Assembly (NCBI GenBank): GCA_030831725.1
Contig: JAURKN010000062.1
Location: forward strand, 1-5,425
DNA length: 5,425 nucleotides
Direction: 5' to 3'
Origin: Ferruginibacter sp.
GTDB taxonomy: Bacteria; Bacteroidota; Bacteroidia; Chitinophagales; Chitinophagaceae
Below the pieces are notes generated by a model that was not told where the DNA came from, made no database searches, and saw only the letters and a program-made list of their open reading frames with translations. Position 1 is the stretch's first letter, and every line of letters starts with the position of its first letter. This document shows, in pieces, positions 1-5,425 of this stretch. The position numbers were made by a program, and so were the translations under genes.

Positions 1-1131
1 CTTTTTGGAAGAACTCGCCGTTTTTTCGATTACTCTAACTCTTTGGTTAGGGGTACTGATGTTGAATTTGACATCAACAAAATGCTAAAAAAAGAAGATG
101 CTTCAGTTTCTGGTACTATTGGAGGAAGTTATGTTGGTAAATACCAGGCTTTTGCAGGAGGAGGCACCAGCGAAGATTTTCCTTCCACCGTTCATTCCTA
201 TGCAGCAAGAATGAGTTTGAACGCCGGCGACTTCAATATCGAATCCGAGTATGTTCAAAAAGACAGAGATCCACATCTGCTCAACAATCTGAGTTTCGAC
301 CAAGGAAGAGCATTTCAGGTAGATGCAGCATATACCAAAAATAAGTTTGGTATATCCGCCACATTCAGATCATTGTACAACATGGATTTCACAAACGACA
401 GAGACGAGGAATTCGCAACAATAGCTCCGGTGAATTATATCCCCGCACTTACCAAACAACACGATTACCTCACCAGCAATATTTTTGTGTATGCTCCACA
501 GTTCAAAGGTGAGACAGGTTTTCAGACAGACATATATTATACATTCAAGCCAGGCTCAACCCTTGGAGGTAAATATGGTACCAAAATCGCTTCCAATTTC
601 TCTTTGTATTCCGGCTTGAATGGACAAAAAGATATTTTTAGCTTAGGAAGAGAAAGATTCTACAGAGATGCCAACATCGAAATGAAGAAAAAACTAAGTA
701 AATCTTTTGAGCTTACTGTAGGATTGCAACACATTTTTTACAATGCAGCAGTGATTCAAAAACCTGAATTGGGACAGGTTGATGCTTATATTACAGGCAT
801 CGGTGGACTTTATAAATGGGCTCCGAAAAAATCAATCCGTTTCAAAGCTGAACATCTGTATTCTAAGGAAAATGAAGGCAGTTGGGTTTCTTTATTGTCT
901 GAATTTTCATTTTCATCACCTATCATGTTTTTCGTAAGTGACTTATATAATTACGGCCAAACCAATATTCATTACTATAATATCGGTTCTAGCGTAACAA
1001 GAAATTCCACCAGATTCAGTTTTTCTTATGGAAAACAACGTCCGGGCTTGCTTTGTGTTGGAGGTGTCTGCAGATTTGTTCCTGCTTCATACGGTTTCAC
1101 TGCCACACTTACCACCACTTTTGCCAACTAA
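1..1131 (+). CDS. DUF6029-like outer-membrane beta-barrel protein (3' part, start upstream)
   Basis: The reading frame is open from the first base to a TAA at 1129-1131, giving 376 visible residues with no start. The in-frame TTG at 43 is internal, because the preceding codons read LFGRTRRFFDYSNSL and fit the same protein. The sequence has the look of a Bacteroidota outer-membrane barrel: many short alternating strands rich in Tyr, Phe, Ser, Thr and Gly (for example near codons 330-500 and 900-1050) and a C-terminus ending in aromatic-x-Asn. From memory, the RGxDVE segment near the start and a C-terminal Cys-x-Gly-Gly-Val-Cys-Arg-x-Val-Pro-Ala motif (Cys codons at 1054 and 1069) resemble the DUF6029 family, usually around 500 residues, so roughly the first quarter to third is missing. 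The signal peptide would be in that part. Function and ligand are unknown. The beta-barrel class is fairly sure; the family name is less so. Confidence 0.65.
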   Translation, partial: LFGRTRRFFDYSNSLVRGTDVEFDINKMLKKEDASVSGTIGGSYVGKYQAFAGGGTSEDFPSTVHSYAARMSLNAGDFNIESEYVQKDRDPHLLNNLSFDQGRAFQVDAAYTKNKFGISATFRSLYNMDFTNDRDEEFATIAPVNYIPALTKQHDYLTSNIFVYAPQFKGETGFQTDIYYTFKPGSTLGGKYGTKIASNFSLYSGLNGQKDIFSLGRERFYRDANIEMKKKLSKSFELTVGLQHIFYNAAVIQKPELGQVDAYITGIGGLYKWAPKKSIRFKAEHLYSKENEGSWVSLLSEFSFSSPIMFFVSDLYNYGQTNIHYYNIGSSVTRNSTRFSFSYGKQRPGLLCVGGVCRFVPASYGFTATLTTTFAN

Positions 1132-1197
1132 GGGAACTCGATTTAATCAGCAGAGGTATGTTAGCCAGTAGGGGCAGTTTCTAGAATTTCCTCTCTA

Positions 1198-1232
1198 TTT
1201 TTTCATATTTTGAAAAAAAGTGACTACTTTCG
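1198..1232 (+). promoter_or_regulatory. Candidate Bacteroidota promoter for rpmI-rplT
   Basis: TACTTTCG at 1225-1232 matches the phylum's -7 consensus TAnnTTTG with one mismatch and is followed by GCATCCC, a common flank. A T-rich stretch supplies a weak -33 element (TTTC at 1201-1204, 3 of 4 bases) with a 20-nt spacer. A start point near 1237-1240 is inferred. This would give the ribosomal genes their own transcript, independent of the barrel gene. Confidence 0.5.
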
Positions 1233-1237
1233 CATCC

Positions 1238-1328
1238 CGAAAATCTCGATTTTCGATATTTCCCACAAGGCCCCATAAGTTTCCGACCGTTCGGAACGCC
1301 AGCAGGGAGTAACATTAAAAGGTATACC
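1238..1328 (+). promoter_or_regulatory. Structured 5' leader of rpmI-rplT, possible bL20 autoregulatory site
   Basis: The untranslated region before rpmI holds two perfect inverted repeats. CGAAAATC (1238-1245) pairs with GATTTTCG (1248-1255); because the gap is only 2 nt, in practice it would be a 7-bp stem with a tetraloop. TTCCGA (1281-1286) pairs with TCGGAA (1291-1296) around the loop CCGT. A short CCC at 1262-1264 and GGG at 1305-1307 could also pair around the second stem. Operons encoding bL20 are known to be repressed by bL20 binding leader RNA in Enterobacteria and Firmicutes, so a control role is plausible here. I cannot match this leader to a named RNA family. The first hairpin sits at the predicted transcript 5' end. 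Confidence 0.4.
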
Positions 1329-1526
1329 ATGCCAAAGGTAAAAACCAACAGTAGCGCAAAAAAGCGCTTTAAAGTGACCGGATCAGGTCAAATCACTTTT
1401 CAAAAGGCCTTCAAACGCCACATTCTTACCAAAAAATCAACCAAACGTAAACGCGGTATGCGAATTGACGGTACAGTTCACAAAACAAACCTTCATTTTG
1501 TAAAACGTTTGCTGGGAATGAAGTAA
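1329..1526 (+). CDS. rpmI: 50S ribosomal protein bL35
   Basis: This 65-residue, strongly basic protein has the usual bL35 length and pattern: MPKVKTNSSAKKRFKVTGSG at the N-terminus, then the Lys/Arg-rich centre (KRHILTKKSTKRKRG, about residues 29-43) and a C-terminal VKRLLGMK. It is a component of the large ribosomal subunit. The ATG at 1329 is the universal start for the family. There is no strong Shine-Dalgarno sequence: AAAAGG at 1317-1322 is the nearest purine run, and a better AGGGAG at 1304-1309 is too far away, inside the leader. rplT follows after 43 nt, the normal partner order. The usual upstream gene infC (IF-3) is absent; a barrel-protein gene and a promoter lie there instead. Confidence 0.97.
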   Translation: MPKVKTNSSAKKRFKVTGSGQITFQKAFKRHILTKKSTKRKRGMRIDGTVHKTNLHFVKRLLGMK

Positions 1527-1569
1527 TCCCGGTTGAATCAATTTCCTTTAACTCTAAAAAAATTCTGAT

Positions 1570-1914
1570 ATGCCACGTTCAGTAAATGCGGTCGCAAGCC
1601 GTGCCAGACGTAAAAGAATCCTCAAAGCTGCCAAAGGTTACTACGGTAAGCGTAAAAATGTATATACCGTCGCGAAAAACGTGATGGAAAAAGGCCTTAC
1701 TTACAGCTATGTAGGCCGTAAATTGAAAAAGCGTGAATATCGTACGCTTTGGATTGCCCGTATCAATGCTGCCGTTAGAGCAGAAGGTATGACTTACAGC
1801 ACGTTCATCAACAAGCTGTCTCAAAAAAACATCGACTTGAACAGAAAAGTATTGGCGGATCTGGCTATGAATGAGCCGGAATCTTTCAAGAAACTGATCG
1901 ATTCAGTAAAATAA
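1570..1914 (+). CDS. rplT: 50S ribosomal protein bL20
   Basis: This 114-residue protein matches bL20 along its length. The N-terminal basic extension (MPRSVNAVASRARRKRILKA, then GYYGKRKNVYTVAKN) threads into 23S rRNA early in large-subunit assembly. The second half (about residues 60-114, with WIARINAAVRAEGMTYSTFI and the DLNRKVLADLA helix) is the globular domain that binds rRNA and, in studied bacteria, the operon's own mRNA leader. Typical length is 114-119. The ATG at 1570 is the family start; the preceding sequence is A-rich with no Shine-Dalgarno motif. It is cotranscribed with rpmI, and a strong terminator lies 21 nt beyond the stop, so the ribosomal unit ends here. Confidence 0.98.
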   Translation: MPRSVNAVASRARRKRILKAAKGYYGKRKNVYTVAKNVMEKGLTYSYVGRKLKKREYRTLWIARINAAVRAEGMTYSTFINKLSQKNIDLNRKVLADLAMNEPESFKKLIDSVK

Positions 1915-1935
1915 TTCATTATAAAGATGATAATC

Positions 1936-1972
1936 ATCCGGATGTTCTATAACGTCCGGATTTTTATTTTTT
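1936..1972 (+). terminator. Rho-independent terminator of rpmI-rplT
   Basis: ATCCGGATGTT (1936-1946) pairs with AACGTCCGGAT (1951-1961) around a CTAT loop. This is an 11-bp stem with one G-U pair and a GC-rich core. It is followed directly by a T-rich tract running to 1972, broken by a single A at 1966. It is placed 21 nt after the rplT stop, as expected for an intrinsic terminator. Confidence 0.88.
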
Positions 1973-1994
1973 ATACATCATATCGGTATCTTTG
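1963..1994 (+). promoter_or_regulatory. Bacteroidota-type promoter for the decarboxylase gene
   Basis: TATCTTTG at 1987-1994 is a perfect TAnnTTTG -7 element followed by CA, the classic form in this phylum. Twenty bases upstream, TTTA at 1963-1966 is a 3-of-4 match to the -33 TTTG and lies inside the T tract of the preceding terminator. Transcription would start near 2000, leaving a leader of about 35-45 nt. Confidence 0.7.
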
Positions 1995-2041
1995 CAACCG
2001 AATCTCTAACCATCAATAAATTCTTGAGGCAAATGGACGGA

Positions 2042-3436
2042 ATGAACAATACTTACGGTGATCTTGTAAACCAGACCTTTAACTTTCCGCAGCCTGATTT
2101 TAAGCTGGTCAATGGATATTTGCAGTATAACAGCCAAGATATCAAAGCGCTCATAGACAAATATGGGACACCGCTGAAACTAAGCTATCTTCCTAAAATT
2201 GGCAGTCAAATAAAGAAAGCGAAAGATATGTTTGCAGCCGCTTTCAAAAAACATAAATACACCGGAAAATATCATTACTGCTACTGTACCAAAAGTTCCC
2301 ATTTCTCTTTTGTAGTGGAAGAAGCATTGAAAAATGAAATTCATCTTGAAACTTCTTATGCTTACGATATAGACATCATAAAAAAACTATACGCCAAAAA
2401 GAAAATAACCAAGGATACATTCATCATTTGTAATGGGTACAAACAAAAACCTTACACCCAAAGAATCGCTAGCTTATTGAATGGAGGCTTTAAAAATGTT
2501 GTTCCGATTTTGGATAACAAAGAAGAATTGAAGTCTTACATAAAATCGGTTAAAGTACCTTTCAATCTGGGCATCAGAGTAGCGGCTGAGGAAGAACCTA
2601 CATTCCCATTTTATACATCACGCCTTGGGATCAGGGCTAAAGACATTCTTGAGTTTTATGTAGATAAAATTGAAGGCAACGAGCATCGTTTTCAGCTTAA
2701 AATGCTTCACATCTTTTTGAACAAAGGAATCAAAGATGATATCTACTATTGGAGTGAATTGAACAAAGTGATAAACCTCTATTGTCAATTGAAAAAGATT
2801 TGTCCTGAACTTGATTCAATCAATATAGGCGGAGGATTCCCCATCAAACATTCTCTTGCATTCGAATACGATTATCAGTTCATGATCAACGAGATCGTCA
2901 GAAACATAAAAGCCGCTTGTACGAGAAACAAGGTTCCCATGCCAAATATCTTCACCGAATTCGGAAGCTATACCGTTGGTGAAAGCATGGCTCACATATA
3001 TAGCGTAATAGGAGAGAAGAACCAGAATGATAGAGAGACATGGTACATGATTGATTCTTCGTTCATCACGACATTGCCTGACACCTGGGGTATTGGTGAA
3101 AAATTTCTGATGCTACCCATCAATAAATGGGATAATGAATACCATAGGGTGGTGCTCGGAGGAATAACCTGTGATAGTCATGATTATTATGATTCAGAAG
3201 AACACATCAACGAGGTTTTTCTTCCAAAAATCGGAGATGGAGAACCCCTGTATGTCGGATTCTTCCATACCGGTGCCTATCAGGATCAGATTAGTGGGTA
3301 TGGTGGAATAAAACATTGTATGATTCCATCACCGAAACACATCATTGTCGGACATGACAAAAATGGCAAATTGATAGATTGGGTTTATGCCAAAGAACAA
3401 TCGGCACAAAGTATGTTGAGGATACTCGGATACTAA
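2042..3436 (+). CDS. PLP-dependent decarboxylase, arginine decarboxylase-like (fold type III)
   Basis: Predicted to decarboxylate a basic amino acid, most likely arginine to agmatine, feeding polyamine synthesis in the cytosol. It resembles the roughly 464-residue Bacteroidota proteins annotated as arginine decarboxylase rather than the 630-residue classical SpeA. With the start at 2042 (464 aa), visible motifs are YHYCYCTKSSHF, whose Lys84 is the likely PLP Schiff-base lysine; INIGGGF (Gly263-265), the phosphate-binding glycines; TEFGS near 305-309; TCDSHD with Cys377 and Asp378, matching the family CDSxD active-site motif; and HTGAYQ (Tyr413). The N-terminal half is the TIM barrel and the C-terminal part the beta domain. 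The start is uncertain: ATG at 2042 gives MNNTYGDLVNQTF, which fits the homologues I recall, ATG at 2033 has GAGG (2026-2029) three bases upstream, and TTG at 2024 is unlikely. No agmatinase gene is adjacent. The exact substrate is inferred; a diamine precursor such as ornithine or carboxynorspermidine cannot be excluded. Confidence 0.85.
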   Translation: MNNTYGDLVNQTFNFPQPDFKLVNGYLQYNSQDIKALIDKYGTPLKLSYLPKIGSQIKKAKDMFAAAFKKHKYTGKYHYCYCTKSSHFSFVVEEALKNEIHLETSYAYDIDIIKKLYAKKKITKDTFIICNGYKQKPYTQRIASLLNGGFKNVVPILDNKEELKSYIKSVKVPFNLGIRVAAEEEPTFPFYTSRLGIRAKDILEFYVDKIEGNEHRFQLKMLHIFLNKGIKDDIYYWSELNKVINLYCQLKKICPELDSINIGGGFPIKHSLAFEYDYQFMINEIVRNIKAACTRNKVPMPNIFTEFGSYTVGESMAHIYSVIGEKNQNDRETWYMIDSSFITTLPDTWGIGEKFLMLPINKWDNEYHRVVLGGITCDSHDYYDSEEHINEVFLPKIGDGEPLYVGFFHTGAYQDQISGYGGIKHCMIPSPKHIIVGHDKNGKLIDWVYAKEQSAQSMLRILGY

Positions 3437-3442
3437 CCCCAA

Positions 3443-3505
3443 AACACCAAACAACAAATCCCAAATCATCAATCCTAAATCAATAATCCCTAATTTAAAA
3501 TCAAA
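3443..3505. repeat. Degenerate heptanucleotide array, consensus AATCCNA
   Basis: Nine consecutive 7-mers sit in exact register: AACACCA, AACAACA, AATCCCA, AATCATC, AATCCTA, AATCAAT, AATCCCT, AATTTAA and AATCAAA. Every unit begins AA, seven begin AAT and six begin AATC. The array fills almost the whole 73-nt gap between the decarboxylase stop and the bacilliredoxin start, and no promoter or terminator is evident there. From memory, similar AAATCCC-type spacers occur in other Bacteroidota. A role is not known to me. Confidence 0.75.
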
Positions 3506-3509
3506 AAAT

Positions 3510-3926
3510 ATGTATCCAGCAGAAATCGTAATTCCAATGAAAGAAGAACTCACCGAAAATGGTTTTTCTGAATTATTGACACCAACAGATGTTGAGTCGC
3601 TCATGCAAAAAGGTGGCACTTCATTGGTTATGATCAATTCCGTTTGTGGATGTAGTGCAGGAACGGCAAGACCTGGAGTGATCATGGCTGTGCAGCACGC
3701 TCCGAAAAAACCAGATAACATCACCACCAGCTTTGCCGGCTTCGATATTGACGCCGTAAAAAAAGTAAGGGAATATCTCATGCCTTATCCTCCTTCTTCT
3801 CCAGCCATCGCATTGTTCAAAGATGGCAAATTGGTTCATTACATCGAAAGACATTTGATCGAAGGCCGAAGCGCTCAGGTGATTGCCGACAATCTGATTC
3901 AGGCTTTCGAGACGCATTGTAACTGA
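3510..3926 (+). CDS. Bacilliredoxin, BrxA/BrxB (YphP/YqiW) family
   Basis: This 138-residue cytosolic protein has the full length and hallmarks of the BrxA/BrxB family. It has the N-terminal MYP opening, the CGC active site in INSVCGCSAGTARP (Cys46 and Cys48), the proline-rich PPSSPAIALFKDG turn (about 95-107), where the thioredoxin-fold cis-Pro is expected, and the HYIERHLIEGRSA motif near 110-122. Family members remove bacillithiol from oxidised protein cysteines: one Cys attacks the mixed disulfide and the other helps resolve it. This suggests the host uses bacillithiol or a similar thiol, though no bsh genes are in view. An extra Cys at 137, one residue from the end, is not part of the core motif. 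The ATG at 3510 follows an A-rich stretch with no Shine-Dalgarno sequence. lgt begins 24 nt downstream, so cotranscription is likely. BrxA and BrxB cannot be told apart here. Confidence 0.93.
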   Translation: MYPAEIVIPMKEELTENGFSELLTPTDVESLMQKGGTSLVMINSVCGCSAGTARPGVIMAVQHAPKKPDNITTSFAGFDIDAVKKVREYLMPYPPSSPAIALFKDGKLVHYIERHLIEGRSAQVIADNLIQAFETHCN

Positions 3927-3950
3927 TTTTTGAATTGACCTTTTTCAACC

Positions 3951-5291
3951 ATGTATCCCAATTTATATTATATCGTAAAAGACTGGTTTGGCGCAGAAAT
4001 ACACGCTCTCTCTATCATTAACTCTTTTGGTTTGATGGTGGCCATATCTTTTGCCGTCGCTGCATGGTTGTTGAACATCGAACTTAAAAGAAAAGAAAAA
4101 GCAGGACTTTTGGCCCCTAGAGAAGAAATCATTCTTGTAGGAAATCCTGCTTCCATATCAGAACTGATTACCAATGGTCTTCTTGGTTTCATTTTCGGTT
4201 TTAAACTCGTGGGCCTGCTTTTGGAAAAAGCACCTCAAATCAATCCACAGGATTACATCTTTTCATCAGAGGGCTCGTGGTTAGGTGGAATAGTTTTTGG
4301 TGGTGTAATGTCTTATTTGAAATGGCACGACAAAAACAAGGAAAAACTGGCTACTCCGGAGCGAAGAACAATACGAATATGGCCTCATGATCGAGTAGGA
4401 GATATAGTAGTTCTTGGTTTGTTATTTGGAATTCTAGGAGCAAAACTATTCGACAATCTGGAGCATTGGGACGAATTCTGGGCTGATCCGATTGGAAGAT
4501 TGTTTTCACCCAGCGGTCTCACTTTCTACGGTGGTTTGATTCTGGCCGCACTTGCCATTTGCATATTCGCATATCGGAAAAATATCAGCATAAAACACCT
4601 TTGTGACGCCGCAGCCCCGGCTCTAATGATCGCATATGCCATCGGTCGACTTGGTTGTCAGATCAGTGGTGACGGCGATTGGGGAATTTACAATAGTGCG
4701 TATAAAAATGATGCATCCGGAAATGTTATTGTGTCACAACCTTCTGATTTTGCAGAAACAGCCAAAAAATATTCAACTTATTTTCTGGAAGGTTCTACCA
4801 TCGACAACAATAAGAAAACGTATGTTTCAGACAGAATCTATCCTGATTTGAGTTCAATACCCAACAAATCCGTTAAAGCACCTTCTTTTTTGCCCATTTG
4901 GCTTTTCGCATATTCCTATCCTCAAAACGTAAACAAAGATGGCATACTCATGCCGGGAATAACCGATGAGCATAATAGGGTATTGCCTTCTCCGGTTTTT
5001 CCTACTCCACTGTATGAAACCATCATTTGTCTTGTACTATTTTCCGTGTTGTGGGTCTTTAGAAAGAAGATTAAAGCACCTTGGATGATGTTTGGTTTTT
5101 ATCTGATTTTGAATGGAATAGAACGCTTTTTTATTGAAAAACTCAGAGTAAATATTCGCTATGATTCTTCAGGGCTAAACCTGACTCAGGCTGAAACAAT
5201 CGCATTGGGATTGATTTTTTGCGGTATTTTTCTCTCTGTGGCATCTTTTGTGATTTCAAATCAAAAACAAGCTAAAAACACTAAAATTTAA
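3951..5291 (+). CDS. lgt: Prolipoprotein diacylglyceryl transferase
   Basis: Lgt transfers diacylglycerol from phosphatidylglycerol to the lipobox cysteine of prolipoproteins at the inner membrane, the first step in lipoprotein maturation. Hydrophobic segments lie near residues 20-41, 72-92, 107-124, 147-168, 190-207, 217-235, 352-370, 376-394 and 414-435. Family motifs are GLTFYGGLI (189-197), GRLGCQISGDGDWG (232-245, the Lgt signature with the catalytic arginine as Arg233), PTPLYE (351-356) and ERFFIEKLRVN (391-401). At 446 residues it is far longer than the roughly 290 of E. coli. About 100 extra residues (near 247-348) lie between the signature and PTPLYE in the extracytoplasmic arm, and there is further length before the GLTFYGG motif. 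Compared with E. coli by eye, Tyr26, His103 and Asn146 are Phe26, Tyr193 and Cys236. The start ATG at 3951 has no Shine-Dalgarno motif. The yajQ-like gene follows after 4 nt. Confidence 0.93.
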   Translation: MYPNLYYIVKDWFGAEIHALSIINSFGLMVAISFAVAAWLLNIELKRKEKAGLLAPREEIILVGNPASISELITNGLLGFIFGFKLVGLLLEKAPQINPQDYIFSSEGSWLGGIVFGGVMSYLKWHDKNKEKLATPERRTIRIWPHDRVGDIVVLGLLFGILGAKLFDNLEHWDEFWADPIGRLFSPSGLTFYGGLILAALAICIFAYRKNISIKHLCDAAAPALMIAYAIGRLGCQISGDGDWGIYNSAYKNDASGNVIVSQPSDFAETAKKYSTYFLEGSTIDNNKKTYVSDRIYPDLSSIPNKSVKAPSFLPIWLFAYSYPQNVNKDGILMPGITDEHNRVLPSPVFPTPLYETIICLVLFSVLWVFRKKIKAPWMMFGFYLILNGIERFFIEKLRVNIRYDSSGLNLTQAETIALGLIFCGIFLSVASFVISNQKQAKNTKI

Positions 5292-5295
5292 TCAT

Positions 5296-5425
5296 ATGCC
5301 ATCATTTGATATGGTCAGCAAAGTCGATTTGCAAACCCTGGATAACGCAGTTAACGTGGTGAATAAGGAAATCACAAATCGCTTCGATTTCAAGGGCGCT
5401 CATGTAGTGATTGAGCTTAACAAGA
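5296..5425 (+). CDS. yajQ: YajQ-family nucleotide-binding protein (5' part, runs off the window)
   Basis: Translation from ATG 5296 gives 43 residues with no stop before the window ends. MPSFDMVSKVDLQTLDNAVN matches the highly conserved YajQ (UPF0234) opening MPSFD-x-VS-x-VDLQ, and the following TNRFDFKGAHVVIELNK matches the SRFDF segment and first strand. Full-length members are about 160-165 residues with two ferredoxin-like domains. Some YajQ proteins bind cyclic di-GMP and act with a transcription factor, as shown in Xanthomonas, and others bind nucleotides or RNA; the role in Bacteroidota is unclear. The 4-nt gap after the lgt stop points to cotranscription with lgt. There is no visible Shine-Dalgarno sequence. 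Confidence 0.92.
   Translation, partial: MPSFDMVSKVDLQTLDNAVNVVNKEITNRFDFKGAHVVIELNK

Noticed and set aside
43..45. TTG as start of the barrel protein
   Set aside because: The frame continues upstream to base 1 with family-like sequence, and no signal peptide follows the TTG, so the gene simply starts before the window.
103..303. 66-codon minus-strand open frame opposite the barrel gene
   Set aside because: It is the antisense shadow of a clear coding frame.
1179..1186. TTCTAGAA palindrome after the barrel gene
   Set aside because: Eight bases in AT-rich DNA, with no loop or second copy; it is not convincing as an operator or terminator.
1579..1824. 81-codon minus-strand open frame opposite rplT
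   Set aside because: It is antisense to an unmistakable bL20 gene, with no independent support.
3457..3505. Heptad array as a CRISPR or G-quadruplex element
   Set aside because: Units are 7 nt with no spacers, and the minus strand has too few GGG runs at regular spacing for a quadruplex.
3329..3781. 150-codon open frame on the minus strand across the decarboxylase end, the repeat gap and the bacilliredoxin gene
   Set aside because: It is antisense to two well-supported conserved genes, and its translation resembles no family I know. The heptad array and codon bias of the real genes explain the open frame.
3930..3948. TTGAA/TTCAA inverted repeat between the bacilliredoxin and lgt genes
   Set aside because: Only 5 bp with a 9-nt loop and no T tract after it; too weak to call a terminator.
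4636..4851. 71-codon + strand open frame inside lgt
   Set aside because: It lies in another frame of the lgt signature and insertion region, with no start signal and no recognisable protein.

Overview
This 5.4-kb stretch looks like chromosomal core-genome DNA from a member of the Bacteroidota. The reasons are low-to-moderate GC, -7 elements of the Bacteroidota type (TAnnTTTG), almost no Shine-Dalgarno sequences, and protein variants typical of the phylum: a DUF6029-like outer-membrane protein, the roughly 464-residue 'arginine decarboxylase', a long Lgt with a GRLGCQxSGDGDWG motif, and a bacilliredoxin. The order or genus cannot be fixed from this sequence. All genes are on the + strand.

Layout. 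(1) 1-1131: the 3' part of a large outer-membrane beta-barrel protein whose start lies upstream. (2) 1132-1328: a 197-nt gap with a Bacteroidota-type promoter and a roughly 90-nt leader holding two perfect inverted repeats. (3) 1329-1914: rpmI-rplT, encoding ribosomal proteins bL35 and bL20, without the usual upstream infC, closed by a clear intrinsic terminator at 1936-1972. (4) A promoter with a perfect -7 element (1987-1994) packed against that terminator, driving a PLP-dependent decarboxylase (2042-3436). (5) A 73-nt gap that is largely a degenerate heptanucleotide array in exact 7-nt register (3443-3505). (6) A bacilliredoxin (3510-3926), then lgt (3951-5291) 24 nt later, then the start of a YajQ-family gene (5296 to the window end) 4 nt later. 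Genes from 2042 onward could be read as one transcript, as no terminator is visible between them.

How the genes work together. The ribosomal pair is a self-contained unit, probably autoregulated by bL20 through its leader. The decarboxylase probably feeds polyamine synthesis. The bacilliredoxin handles mixed disulfides of low-molecular-weight thiols. Lgt starts lipoprotein maturation. YajQ is a nucleotide-binding protein. The last three share tight spacing but no obvious pathway.

I see no mobile element, CRISPR array, tRNA, rRNA, defence system or strong candidate for an undescribed multi-gene system. The points most worth a second look are the heptad array, the rpmI leader, the terminator/promoter fusion, and the residue replacements and large insertion in Lgt.
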